Shown: positions 11,900 to 23,113, counted from the stretch's first letter. The stretch: 64,000 nucleotides of DNA from Erigeron canadensis (GCF_010389155.1 NC_057766.1:31319516-31383515); one strand, 5' to 3'. Made by a program: numbers and translations. The notes: generated by a model from the sequence alone, not told the origin.

Positions 11900-13410
11900 T
11901 CATTCATACATCGGCCCGTTTTATAAAATGTAGACGTGAAAACCAAACCGTAGCCAACAGTAATACCCAATTAACCCTTGGTATTTTCATCACACTGGTT
12001 ATTATGATTCGTAACCTGGGCACGACTATATATTTATGGGTTAATTAAACTGGAAGAAGATAATCAGCAATTACCCGGCAATTTAACTTTCCAAACAACG
12101 AAAAAGCCATACGATGATAAAACAAAAGTGTTGTACTACAATCTCATGAAACATAATAACCAAGTAAGAGTTCAGAGAGCCATGATTAATTAAAAGATAG
12201 CAGCAACAAAGACGCAAAGCACGTATGTATAGAATAAAAGAAAAAGACCATCACGTTTCAAGATCCTTGGAACCCGCCTTATGATGACATTAATTCTTCT
12301 TTGCCATAGAAATAATTATAGTTTTAGAGCTAGATTTAATCCATGTGGTTAACACGATAAGGAGATACAAGACTCCGCACATACATAGGGGCACCAATAT
12401 ACTTCCCAGGGTTTGACAATTTCGGTGAATCGGGAATAGAGTAATCGTCTTCGTTCATGCGGTATACAACCTCGTACTTATAATTATCCGGCAACAATTC
12501 CCAATAAGATTCAATGTCGCTTTTTAATACCCATATCTCGGTGGACGGTGATCTAACATAAAGGCACAGAGATCCTTCCATGACCCCCAGGGTGTAGCGA
12601 GTACCACATTGATATACAGAATGGCCTTCTGGTAGTCGAATACTTAAAAATTCCTCACGAGATAAATCAAAAGAAAAAATGGCTAGCTCTTTAGTTTTAG
12701 GATTCGACATAACCCAGTGAAGTGCCCCGTCACATAAGATGCCGGAAACAGTATCAGAATTAGTACATACATAGCCATATTAATTTTATAATGAATTTCC
12801 AAACACATGTTTTTAAAGAAAGAACACAAAAACGTGTGCTGGTTTCCGTCACACTGCCTACTACAATCTTGTAGTCATTGTTGAATGAATCATAACCGAA
12901 GCCCCAAACCAACCGCTCCCACCTTCGGTAATTCTTCAAATAAGGTTCGGGTGGCCAGGGGTTCAAGTATTTTGATGGTCTGTCTAGTACATGGATTGAC
13001 AACTAAAAGTTGAAAACCTTCTTCGGGAGAGACGCATACAAGACCATTGGCAGAACCAAGCTGTTTTCAATATATAAAACAACCTTTTCCGGTGATCCTT
13101 TTAGGATCGTTGATGTGTTTTAAATGAGATTCAATAAAATAAGGAGAGGAGATTAAAGAATACCATTACTTACAAACGCCCTTCCATCTCTTCAGCATCC
13201 GATCGTATGAGGATTTGCTCCATCATATCATTATCAATATCATCAGCCGCCATTAGACACGTACAAACCTAAATTTAGTCTTCTGGTTTGGAAACACATG
13301 ACGGCAGGATTTAATTAATTTAATTGCTGCGCTCAACCAATCCTAGTATAATAATAATGTAGGTTTACAAAACAAATTAAAAGCCCAATAACAACAGGCC
13401 CCATGCATCA
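11900..13410. repeat. Segmental duplication unit 1 (broken F-box gene with flanks)
   Basis: This block matches 14520-16300 in the same orientation. Matching stretches include the 3' flank (GACTATATAT, GGGTTAATTAAACTGG), the gene, and the 5' flank up to CAACAGGCC. It is therefore a tandem duplication that includes non-coding flanks, not a retrocopy. Confidence 0.85.
12336..13253 (-). pseudogene. F-box/F-box-associated protein pseudogene
   Basis: This is the degraded paralogue of the intact gene at 15005-16141. It opens with ATG at 13253 and an N-terminus ending QILIRSDAEEM. Most of the F-box is then deleted and the frame ends. Later segments reappear in different frames: 12760-13002 covers the middle of the F-box-associated domain, and 12336-12710 covers its C-terminal half from the SNPKTKELAIFSF block onward. 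Several insertions and deletions separate them, including one near GGCCAGGGG (about 12953). The protein would end about 50 residues earlier than its paralogue. A translated 124-residue remnant is possible but without support. Confidence 0.88.
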
Positions 13411-13444
13411 TCCCAAAACACACTACCAATCTAAGTTTTAATCA

Positions 13445-13545
13445 ACGGGCGATGGTGGTGGTGTTGGTGACGACGGGCGGTGGTAGCGGTGTTGATATTA
13501 ATGTAAAAGTACATGATTAAAAGGGGTAATGTACAAAAGCTAAGT
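13445..13545 (+). repeat. Dispersed repeat copy 3, head only
   Basis: GGTGGTGGTG/GACGGGCGGTGG-rich head followed by TTAATGTAAAAGTA, as in the copies at 5640 and 34350. The AT-rich body is missing. Confidence 0.4.
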
Positions 13546-13779
13546 TTTAATCAACGATAATAAGGATGATCAATATATTTGACATAGTAGAGTAATTTAG
13601 GAGGTTTTATGCATTTTTTTTTATATATAAAAAAAAAAGATTTATAGCATTTGGTCACACTTTGGATCACTTTGACCCATTTGAGATGTTTCTTGTCTAT
13701 CCGTTTAACCCATTACTTGTGAGATGTAACACTACCCAAATCAACCCTTTAGTTTTGTCAACTCTAACTATATATCACG

Positions 13780-14165
13780 AGTTGGATACGATATCTCATT
13801 TACTTGGTCAGTTGGTCGTGAAAATGCAGGTGGTGCGCATACAATTGGATTAGCAAGTTGTGCAACATTTAGAAACAGATTAATTATTTACATCTCGCTC
13901 ATGATATATAGTATGTTATTGGACCCCCGACATGCATGGTATCCGGCCTTCAGGATCTATGTCCACTAAACAGAGATGCTAGTCCGACAGCACCTCTGGA
14001 CTAGCTGGAACTCGACTTACCTATTTGAAACATACTTATTACTACTTCCAAAACTTGATTTTGATGGAAGGGGGATTCTGAAATCTGATCAATCCCAATA
14101 TTTGAGTGACCAGGGTATTTCGACCTAGTTCAATTCTACAACGTAGTCTTTAATGAGTATGCAAA
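13780..14165 (+). pseudogene. Class III peroxidase fragment, decayed
   Basis: At 13826-13888 one frame reads GGAHTIGLASCATFRNRL. This matches the proximal heme-ligand motif of plant secretory peroxidases, with the ligand His at 13838-13840. Further on, in other frames, come YYYFQNL (about 14030-14065) and GILKSDQSQYLSDQG (about 14070-14115). These correspond to the family's YYxNL and GLLxSDQ region and appear in the right order. Several frameshifts and stops separate the pieces, and the N-terminal half with the distal His is absent. It sits between the two F-box copies. Confidence rests on the two motifs and their order. Confidence 0.68.
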
Positions 14166-14169
14166 TTCA

Positions 14170-14430
14170 AAAACACCACGAAGTGAAAATCGGTGGCTCG
14201 GCCTTCGTTGGTTGGGAGTTTTTCTCGTTTCTTGGATCAGCCTAATCGGCACGAGGTTTTTTTCACTCCTTTTTGTGGTCCTCGCAGGTAATGTCCCGGG
14301 AAGAGTCTAGATTTTTGTTACTTTGATCGTTTATCTCTAGATTGTTTATGTAATTGTATTTTTGGGCAACTAGTACCTTGCTATGTTGCCTTTATATTAA
14401 TATATCATATTTTGCCGTTCTAAAAAAAAA
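14170..14430 (+). mobile_element. Possible LINE 3' end with poly(A)
   Basis: The segment ends TTTTGCCGTTC followed by nine A. This resembles the 3' untranslated ends of plant L1-type retrotransposons, preceded by a CTTGCTATGTTGCC-like stretch. No reverse transcriptase is present, so only the tail would remain. It directly follows the peroxidase remnant. Confidence 0.4.
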
Positions 14431-14519
14431 TATCAAAACGGGGATCGAATAGATACAATTCCCTCATTGGATCAGCACAATATATTGGCCTTTTTACACT
14501 TGGAGCTTAGGAAACTTAT

Positions 14520-16300
14520 TACACACTCTTTCGTACATAGGCCCGTTTTGAAAAATCTAGACGTGTCAACCAAAACACTAATACCCAACCCTTGGTATTT
14601 TCATTACACTGGCTATTATAATTCGTAATTACCTGGGACACGACTATATATCTATGGGTTAATTAAACTGGAAGAAGATAATCAGCGATTATTCGAGGGT
14701 GTAACTTTCCAAACTATCCTAGGTTGATATATGTATAATATATAATAATATAATATGTCAAGAACTCAACAGCTACTGAAATTGAACTAGAAAATATTGA
14801 AACAACGAAAAAGTGTTGTACTACAATCTCATCATCAAACATAATAACCAAGTAAGAGTTTAGAGCCATAATTAGTTGAAAGAACCATCAAACCATCGGT
14901 TTACTGAAATCCAATTACGTACAAACATACTAGAATTAAACTATTTGAAGATGGCTGGATTTGTAGTGTTAAAGAAGAATCAAAAAGGTCATTCATGTTA
15001 TCTTTTACCACTGCTTTATTCTTCTGCGAATTAATTTCCTTTGATTAACTGATGGAGTATCTAATAAGCTAGCAGCAACAAGGATGCCAAGCAAATTTGT
15101 AATTACTAAAAGAGGATGACAATGACGTATCAAGGTCCTACGAACTCGCCTTACTATAACATTCTTCTTTGCCATAGGAATAACTAGAGATTTCGAGCTG
15201 GATTCCATGTGCTTAACATGATAAGGGGATACAAGACTCCTCACATACATATGGGCACCGATATATTTCCCAGGGTTTAACAATTCCGGTGTATCAGGAA
15301 TAGAGTAATCGTCTTCGTTCATGAGGTATACAGCCTCGTACTTGATCACATAATCATCCGGCAACATTTCCCAATGATGTTCAGTGTCGCTTTTCAATAC
15401 CCATATCTCGGTGTACGGTGATCTAACAACATAAAGGCATAGAGATCCTTCCATGACCCCCAGGGTGTAGCGAGTACCACGTTGAAATACAGAATGGCCG
15501 TCTGGTAGTCGAATACTTATAAATTCCTCACGAGATAAATTAAAAGAAAAAATGGCTAGCTCTTGATTTTGAGGATCCTTCATAACCCAGTGAAGTTTCC
15601 CATTACATAAGATGCCGGAAACAGAATCACAGTTAGTACAGACAGACTCATATTCTATAAAGAATTTCCAAAGACATGTTCTTAAAGAAAGAACATAAAA
15701 ACGTGTACTGATCGCCGTCACATTGCCTACTACAATGTTGTAGTCATTGTTGAATGAATCATAACCGAAACCCCAAACCAACCGATCCAACCTTCGGGCT
15801 CCGTCCAAATAAGGTTCGGGTGGGGGTTCAAGTATTTTGATGGCCTGTCTGGTGCAAGGATTGACAACTAAAAGTTGAAAACCTTCGGGAGAGACGCATA
15901 CCAGACCATTGGCAGAACCAACCACAAACAACCTATTTTCTCTAAGAGAACCTTCCCCGGTGATCCTTTGAGTAAGCTGCTCAGGATCTTTTATGTGTTT
16001 TAAATAAGATTCAGCAAAATAAGGAGACGAGATTAAAGAATGCCATGACTTACAAACGCCCCTGCATCTCATCAGGTCTTTTACATCCGATCGTATGAGG
16101 ATTTGCTGAATGATATAATCACTAATATGATTAGCCGTCATTAATTAATTGGATACGAACCTTAATTAGTCTGTGGGTTCGGAAACATATATGACGACCC
16201 GATTTATTTAAATCTGCACTCAAGAACCAATCCTAGTTGTATAATAATGCGTGTTCTTAAACTAAAAGCCCACAGCCCAAATACAACAGGCCGGCCCATC
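14520..16300. repeat. Segmental duplication unit 2 (intact F-box gene with flanks)
   Basis: Second unit of the tandem duplication; see unit 1 at 11900-13410. It is longer mainly because the gene is intact and because of extra sequence 3' of the gene (about 14700-15000). Confidence 0.85.
15005..16141 (-). CDS. F-box protein with F-box-associated domain
   Basis: A single-exon gene of 378 codons. Residues 1-45 form an F-box (ISDYIIQQILIRSDVKDLMRCRGVCKSW), the part that binds SKP1 in SCF ubiquitin ligases. Residues about 75-310 form an F-box-associated domain of the CPR1/CPR30-like type, with NGLVCV, VVNPCTRQ, GFGYDSFNNDYNIVV and LSLRTCLWK landmarks; this part usually binds the substrate. The C-terminus ends with a basic and hydrophobic tail (MAKKNVIVRRVRR, then about 18 hydrophobic residues). 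Such a tail is not typical of the family and could be a membrane anchor. The ATG at 16141 immediately precedes the F-box, so this start is secure. A broken tandem copy lies 1.7 kb away. The substrate cannot be inferred. Confidence 0.93.
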   Translation of the reverse strand: MTANHISDYIIQQILIRSDVKDLMRCRGVCKSWHSLISSPYFAESYLKHIKDPEQLTQRITGEGSLRENRLFVVGSANGLVCVSPEGFQLLVVNPCTRQAIKILEPPPEPYLDGARRLDRLVWGFGYDSFNNDYNIVVGNVTAISTRFYVLSLRTCLWKFFIEYESVCTNCDSVSGILCNGKLHWVMKDPQNQELAIFSFNLSREEFISIRLPDGHSVFQRGTRYTLGVMEGSLCLYVVRSPYTEIWVLKSDTEHHWEMLPDDYVIKYEAVYLMNEDDYSIPDTPELLNPGKYIGAHMYVRSLVSPYHVKHMESSSKSLVIPMAKKNVIVRRVRRTLIRHCHPLLVITNLLGILVAASLLDTPSVNQRKLIRRRIKQW

Positions 16301-16703
16301 TTCCGAACACACTATGACACTACTATATTCATTCATTCCCACGTATGTACTACCATATGTTTTTAAACTAACACATAGATACGTAACTCTTTTATTATTA
16401 TTAGACAATACCCACGTATTTTATAACGTATTAATTCAAAGTCCAATGCGGTTTAAAACGTATATACGTAACTCTTCTATTAGTATATAACTACACAAGA
16501 CAGAAATCCCTGTTCTCGTTGTGTGCCTGCTCTACAAGACACAAATCCCTACTATTTGAAGAGGTATTTGTGTAACTTTTAAAGTTTAAAAGCTTCGTCT
16601 AAAAGTTAAAGCTTTTGAAATGCTACCGTTTCATTTTGAAGAATAAAAAGCTAAAGCTATTCAAACAAAGCTTTTAACATTTAGGAACTTTTAGTTTAAA
16701 ATA

Positions 16704-16925
16704 GAGTTAATTGCAGGATTCGTCCCTGTGGTTTACCCGCTTTCGTGGATTACATCCCTACTCAAATATTTTAGCCAAATACATCCAAACTATCAAAATT
16801 AGTTGCATGTTCCATCCCTATGGTTGACGGCGTCAAATTTTCTCCGTTAAGTTAGATCACGTGCCCCTCACATGAGGGCACTTTGGTCTTTTCCCTCTTT
16901 GTTCTTTTTCCCCATTCTTCAGCTT
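16704..16925 (+). repeat. Left TIR of element A
   Basis: It pairs with 17928-18146. Blocks in order: GTCCCTGTGGTTTACCC, CAAACTATCAAAATTAG, GACGGCGTCAAATTT and AGACCAAAG-type pairs. Confidence 0.85.
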
Positions 16926-17927
16926 CATAACCTGATCTAATCCATCAAGAAAAACAAACACATTTTCAACTCAATTCCACCACTCTAATTTGCAAACACC
17001 AAAATCAATATTTTCAAACACCAGAAAATAACTATCCATCTAAATCCAATGTTTATCTTCAAAAATCCCAAAATGACATCCGGATCTAAAGTAAATAAAA
17101 GAAATCGAACAATTTAGAGCAAAACAAAAACATTTTATATCAATTGTAAAAATCATACTGACGGGCAGATCAAAACCTATACTTTAATCTCCATAAATTA
17201 AATATTTTTCGATAATCCTGGATTTAAACTCATCGTCATTCATATTCCATAATTATACAATTTCCTAACATTAAAGTCCCAAAAATAAAAGTTGCTTAAA
17301 TTAAGGATAATGTCCAAACTATAAATTAAAAACCCCAAATAAAACTTGGTTAGAATATAAAGTCCACCATTTTAATAAATTGAAGGTAAAACTATAATTA
17401 AAGGAGTAAGATCATAAACACAAGTGGTTGTACCCGAATACTACCCATATGGTAGTCCTCTTGTTGGATCTTACTATCTTGCAAGCTTTTCCTTAGAAAA
17501 TGAGATCCTCAAAGTGGTACGTCATCTTTCAGATAGATTTGTAGAGTTTTATGGTGATGGCGGCAGGAATTAAGTAGCAATAACACCAATTAATAAACCA
17601 ACAAATATGAAGAAGATTCGAGGTGACATTTTGCATTTTTTGATCTTTTTATATGATTGTTTTGTTTGTAATACTACACTACTAGTTTTACACAATATAT
17701 ATGTAACTTTTGATGATGAATCTATTTTCTGGATGTGAAAGAGATGGTGATGATATATATATATATATCTTGGAGAAAAGTTTTTCTTTGGTATCAATTT
17801 TCAGGAAATTTATATAGAGAGATCTAGTAAATAAATTTGTTATAGCTAGATTTATTTTTTGATTTTAATGATGGTCATGAATTGATGATTGTATATATTT
17901 GTGTGTGTTTTGTTGATAGATCGATTG

Positions 17928-18146
17928 GGTTTTAAAGCTGAATAATGGGGAAGAAGAACAAAGAGGGAAAAGACCAAAGTGTTAGGCACATGATCTAACT
18001 TAATGGAGGAAATTTGACGCCATCAGCTACAGGGATGAAACGTGCAACTAATTTTGATAGTTTGGATGTATTTGGCTAAAATATTTGAGCAGGGATGTAA
18101 TCTACGAAAGTGGGTAAACCACAGGGACAAATCCTGCAATTAACTC
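17928..18146 (-). repeat. Right TIR of element A
   Basis: Inverted copy of 16704-16925 with moderate divergence, ending CCTGCAATTAACTC. Confidence 0.85.
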
Positions 18147-18296
18147 TTTAAAATAAAATAGTTAAATACGAGAATGGTCCCTGTGGTTTATCACTTTTTG
18201 CAACGGTAGTCCATCTTTTGATTTTTAACAACCATGGTCCCTGAAGATATGTTTCAGTTGCAACGGTGGTCCCTCACTAATAGAATTGTTAATTAG

Positions 18297-19894
18297 TGAT
18301 ATCGCCTATTTTAAACATATTTATTTTACGCGACATCATTTCTTTTATTTATTTTATGTTTGTATTATTGTAAATTTTATAGACTTTTATACTTAATATG
18401 TGTTTTTATTGGATTATAGGTCTATAAGACGAAAGATGATAAAAATGAGCTAATTGAAGGTTATTTATGAAAAGATCAAGATTGGAGGATTAATTAGAAG
18501 ACTTATGTCACGTTTGTTTCACAGAATTTGATGGAATCTGATGGAATTGGAATTGAATTCCATTCTTTAGTGCTTTTGGTTATTCAAAGAAAAAAGAATC
18601 TCATTCCGTAGGAACGTAAACATTCCATCATTTGATGGAATTTCCATTCCTTGGGTATGGAGAAAGGAATTTCATTCCTTCCATCACTTGAATTCTCAAA
18701 AAATCAAAAACATTCTGTCAAATTCCATTCCTTCAAATTCCAATTCCTTTAAAAGATTCTATTCCTTCCAAAAACATTCTATGAACCAAACGTGCCCTTA
18801 GAGTAACAAACATTTACAAGCTAGACTTCTTTGGTAATTTGAATATTGTTAGTTGGGCTGGACTAAAGAAAAGAAGCCACATGGGCCGAAGCCCATTCCT
18901 TTCCTTGTGTCTCAATGGAGCAGCAGCCCACTTGGGCTAGATTAGTCGTAGAGCCCAGCCAAGAAAAAAGAGGCCACAGCCTTTTGTTTTGTAAAAATAG
19001 GTCGGCAGGCATCATCTATATATATCTCGACAATTTAGGACGAGAGGAGTTTTTAGGAGCATATCATAATCTATCGTCCAATATAACAATAAAAAAAGGG
19101 TGTTTTTGAATTCGGAAGGGAACTGGACGGCTAGTAAGAAGGAACGAAATTTGGGAGTGCTCAATTAATATTGAGGTGGTTCGTGAATCGGTGCATACGA
19201 GAGATAGCAAGCAAGGGAGTAATTTTGCATGATCTTAATGGTAACTTAGGTTGTGTAGAAGTTATTTTGATTGCTTGGTTAGAAGCGATTGTTTCTATGA
19301 CGGGTACGGTAGAAAGTAACTAATAGTTAATAAGAGTTAACGAGTTAATGGTTGGGTAGAATCAATAGACACAATTGTTATCTAAATAACCAAAACAATT
19401 AGTTATCTAGGAAAGTTATGAAAGGCGTCTTGGGGTACCGGTCTTAATAATGGAACTAGTTAATTAAGAGGATTGAATAAAGTAACGAACTTGACGGGTA
19501 CGGGGCGAGTCTTTGTTTAGTTCTCAGTTATTAATTAACATATTTGAATTGGTTTTTAACTTAAGTGCAACCTAAATAAGTTGTGTCATGGAGTCGAAGT
19601 AGATGATCTTTTAATTAATATTGATATTAAAATTTCTCTTTTCAATTAATTCTACGGAATTACTAACTTTTTCAAATTAACTAACCGCTTCCAAAATCAA
19701 GATGACGTGGTGTCTTTAAAAACCAAACTCTTTTTAAAACTGCATTAAACTCGCTTGCTCTAAATCAGTCCCTGTGTTCGATCCTGGACTTACTGATAGC
19801 TTTACTATACATGATAAGGTACACTGCCTGTGTGTAGAAGTCTAACTATTAGTATTTTCTTGTTTATAAATTTAAGACTAGATTTTACACATCA
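18297..19894 (+). mobile_element. Solo LTR (1,598 bp) inside family B copy 2
   Basis: It starts TGATATCGCC and ends ACACATCA, giving TG...CA ends with a TGAT/ATCA inverted pair. ATTAG is directly repeated on both sides (18292-18296 and 19895-19899). Near its 3' end is AGTCCCTGTGTTCGATCC, a stretch I associate with LTR-retrotransposon ends in plants. No internal coding region or second LTR is present, so this is a solo LTR left by unequal recombination. A Ty3/gypsy origin is likely but not proven. A MITE sits inside it at 18506-18797. Confidence 0.82.
18506..18797. mobile_element. Tourist-like MITE (PIF/Harbinger) inside the solo LTR
   Basis: The 292-bp fold-back is flanked by TTA on both sides (18503-18505 and 18798-18800). 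The left end TGTCACGTTTGTTTCACAG pairs with the right end, which reads GGGCACGTTTGGTTCATAG on the minus strand. The inner part repeats GGAATT/AATTCC-type words. Size, TSD and G-rich TIR fit Tourist MITEs. Confidence 0.82.
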
Positions 19895-20957
19895 ATTAGT
19901 GTCGTTAAGTTTCCCATGTGAGTAGCATATGAGGGGTATTAATGTCCTTCCACCTACACAAACATAGGGGTGTTCAAAAGTATTTGTATACAAACACGTT
20001 ATTTAAAAATTTAATCTGATATTATTTGAAATGTCGGATATTCAATTTTCGATTTGGATTTGGATTTAGATTTAGGTAAAGATTTTTGAAAACTTCCGAT
20101 ATTCGAATATCCAAAAGTCGGATATTCGACTTTTGGATATCCTAAATTTCTAAATCAAATTTTGGATATCCAAAAGGGATATTATGCCATCATATCTTGA
20201 AAGTTTTAGATATTTCGTATATCCAAAACCTTTGGATATGTGTTCGGATATTCAAATCCACTATCCGAAATTTTGAATATCCGTAATTCGGATGGCCGAA
20301 TTTTAAGGAAAAAAATAAGTATCCAAGAAAAAAAATATCTCAAGTATCTGAATTTTAGAAAAATAAATAAATAGCATAGATTTTGTTGTATTATTAGATA
20401 TTGAGACTAACGTTTTGGATACTCTCGGATATTGAAACTAGAATTTTTCGATATCTTTTGATATTTTCGAATATTTTTGAATTTTAAAAAAATGATATTG
20501 AAATCTAACCAAAAAATAAATTCTAGATATTTTTATATATCAAAATATCCGAAACTTTTTAAAAATCACTATCCGAATTTGAATCAAAAATTTATTGTAT
20601 CCAACTATTCATAGAAAATATGATTGAATTTTCGAATCATTGTTCAGATACGTATACTTTTGAACATCCCTCTGTTTATGTAGGAGGAAAGACATTAATA
20701 CCTCTCATGTGCTACTCACATGGGAAACTTAACGACACTAACTAACGGTTCTGTTAGTGAGGGACCACCATTGCAACTGAAACATATCTTCAGGGACCAC
20801 GGTTGCTAAAAATTTAAGAATGGGACTGCCGTTGCAAAAAGTAACAAACTACGGGGACCATTCTTGCATTTAACTCAAAATGTGCAGCCATATAACTTAT
20901 TGCCACGAGATGCATAACTTGTTTTAATAGTAAAAAAATAATGGACCAACTAAATAA

Positions 20958-21317
20958 GAGCATCCTCAACGGTAACTTTTCAAAGCTTTTTTAAACAAAA
21001 ATATGTAAGAGTGTGTAAGAGGTTTTTTTTTATAAAAACTTTTATACCCCAATGGTAAAAAGATTTCAAAAGCTTAAAGTTTAATATAATATGATTTTTT
21101 AGATGAGAGAGGAAATGAAAGACTTGATGTTTGTCAATATATTGCTCTTGTTTTAATCTATCTCTACACTAAATTAATGCATTTTATTCAATTTTAAGCT
21201 TTTAAAAGCTTTTTTTCATTGGAGTGGAAAACTTTTTATAAAAAAAACCTCTTATACACTCTTACATAATTTTTGACAAAAATGCTTTTTTAAAAAAACA
21301 ACCATCGAAGATACTCA
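20958..21317. mobile_element. Fold-back MITE, about 360 bp
   Basis: The left end GAGCATCCTCAACGGTAAC pairs with the right end, which reads GAGTATCTTCGATGGTTG on the minus strand. The inverted repeat continues through TGTAAGAGTGTGTAAGAGG for about 70 bp. There is no coding capacity. The target duplication is not clear; the style suggests a hAT-type MITE. Confidence 0.65.
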
Positions 21318-21756
21318 AATACTGGAAACCACAACGCTCCTGGGTGGTACCCCGCCTGTCATAAAAACCATCTAGATAAGGATCTAATGTAAGCATGAAA
21401 TTCACGATATGTTAACAAACAAAATAGTTAATCTTGTATATATCCACAAGATAGAATCTCATTTCTACAAGTAAATAAAACGTGCTTTCTTTATTATATA
21501 CTTATTCACAAAAATGAAGATATAATTTTTTATAGTGACAGTATTACTAACTTAGTAATTTACTATATCAAGTATGAATGATTGCGTCAATCATTGTAAA
21601 CATGAGATTCACGAGAAATATATACAAATATTAATCTTTTATAATACGACCAAAAAGCCTTCAGCCATTATATACAAATTTTTGGAACATAAGGACTTTC
21701 ATTGCACAACTTTTTATTCAAGAAAATTTTGGTATTTTGTTTAACTGTTTGATTCA

Positions 21757-23113
21757 ATGGGTGATAATGGGTCACAACATGAGCCACCGAAGCGAGTGGT
21801 GGTTTGTGGGGGAGGAATTATCGGAGTTTGCACAGCTTACTATTTAGCAAAGAAAGGAGCTAAGGTAATTCTCATTGAACGATCAGCCATAGCTGGCGCG
21901 GCATCAGGGAAAGCCGGGGCCTTCCTTGCACGTTATATGTGTGACGGCGGGCCACTTTCATCTTTGGCCCGTACCAGCTTTGATCTTCACGGTTCACTAG
22001 CTAAAGAACTTGATGGAGCTCGATCCTATGGTTACCAGCCCTTTACAACCTTCACTCTCGTTTCAAATGAATCAGACCAGCCATCCAAAGGTTCTAGCTT
22101 ACCTTCATGGATAGACGGCCCATTTAAGCAAGGAGAAATCACGGGTACTGCTTAATTACAGAATTACATTTTTACTTTTAACGGTTTTAGGCCTCGTACA
22201 TTTAAGTCAAAAGACTCAAAAACCTTATCCATTAATTTACATCATCTGTCTCTTATGGATTCAATTCGGACTTGTTCTATTAGGTACTACAGAGACCACA
22301 GCCCAGATCCATCCGCGGTTATTCACATGTGCTTTATTAGCCAAGGCGGTGAAGGAGTATGGGGTGGAGGTTGTGATTGCCAAAGTGGAAAGTGTAGCAG
22401 TGGAGGACCAGAAAGTGGCGGTGAAGCTGGACAGAGGTGGAGTTATTGGTGGTGATGCGGTGGTTTTGGCTCTTGGGCCGTGGACTAGTAAGCTTCCAGG
22501 GATATCGTCTAAATTTAGGGTGTATGGTAAGAAGGCGAATAGCATAGTACTGGAATCTAAAGATAGTGATATAATAACTACTGATGTGCCAGTTTCTACT
22601 TACTATCCAGAAATTGGATTTCCAAATTTCTTTCTGCGTCCTACAGGTAGCTAGCCCATTTTTTTGGTTTTACTCAAATGACTTAGTGTGCATAAAAAGT
22701 TTTTATATATTGAGTAAAGTTGATTCATTGACACAGGAGAGGTGTATATCTGTGGACCGTTCCCTGTGGACGCCGAGGTCCCTGATAGCCCAGAGTTGGT
22801 TTTTCCTGACCCAGAAGTAATGCAGATGCTCAAGAGAGCTGCAGGTATAGTCTCGAGCCATCTTGCTGAAAATAGTGTGACGGTGAAAAATGAACAAGCT
22901 GGCTTGCTGCCTGCCACAGATGATGAGTTACCAATCATGGGCGAAATTCCAGGGATGAAAAATTGCTACGTGTCTACGGGACATTGTTACTGGGGCATTT
23001 TATTTGCACCGGTTAGCGGTGTTGCCATGGCAGAGCTTGTGATAGATGGTCAAGCTAGCATTGTTGATCTTAGTTGCTTCAGTCCTAATAGATTTGCTGG
23101 TAAAGATAAATGA
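21757..23113 (+). CDS. FAD-dependent oxidoreductase, DAO family
   Basis: Three exons: 21757-22144, 22284-22646 and 22737-23113, giving 375 residues. Both introns have GT...AG ends and keep the frame (EITG|TTETTAQIHP; RPTG|EVYICGP). The N-terminus has the FAD/NAD-binding fold VVVCGGGIIGV...ILIER, with GxGxxG-type glycines and an acidic residue at the end of the second strand. DAO-family segments follow, including the LALGPWTSKLP strand and a C-terminal GHCYWGILFAPVSG, where the flavin-binding site closes. Plant genomes often annotate this group as putative oxidoreductase (TDA3/C1F5.03c-like). The substrate is unknown. A TATATAC box lies at about 21669, 88 bp before the ATG. No organelle signal is evident. 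A broken copy follows at 24116. Confidence 0.9.

Larger units (their letters stand above)
16704..18146. mobile_element. Long-TIR MULE-like element with perfect 9-bp target duplication (family A)
   Basis: The 1,443-bp unit begins GAGTTAATTGCAGGATT and ends with the near-complement. TIRs extend about 220 bp (16704-16925 and 17928-18146). TTTAAAATA occurs directly on both sides (16695-16703 and 18147-18155), a perfect 9-bp duplication as made by Mutator-like transposases. The interior is AT-rich. It holds a minus-strand open frame (17570-17797) whose last 22 residues start MSPRIFFIFVGLL and look like a signal peptide. This could be a captured gene piece, but I cannot identify it. No transposase is present. 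Confidence 0.85.
18161..20876 (+). mobile_element. Long-TIR MULE-like element, copy 2 (family B), split by a solo LTR
   Basis: The left arm (18161-18296) and the remainder (19895-20876) are the two halves of an element of the same family as 10487-11536, interrupted by the solo LTR. Rejoined in coordinates only, it is about 1.1 kb. Its right TIR (about 20690-20876) ends GGACCATTCTTGCATTTAACTC. Its interior runs opposite to that of copy 1. It starts only a few bases after element A ends, and no clean target duplication is visible. Confidence 0.72.
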
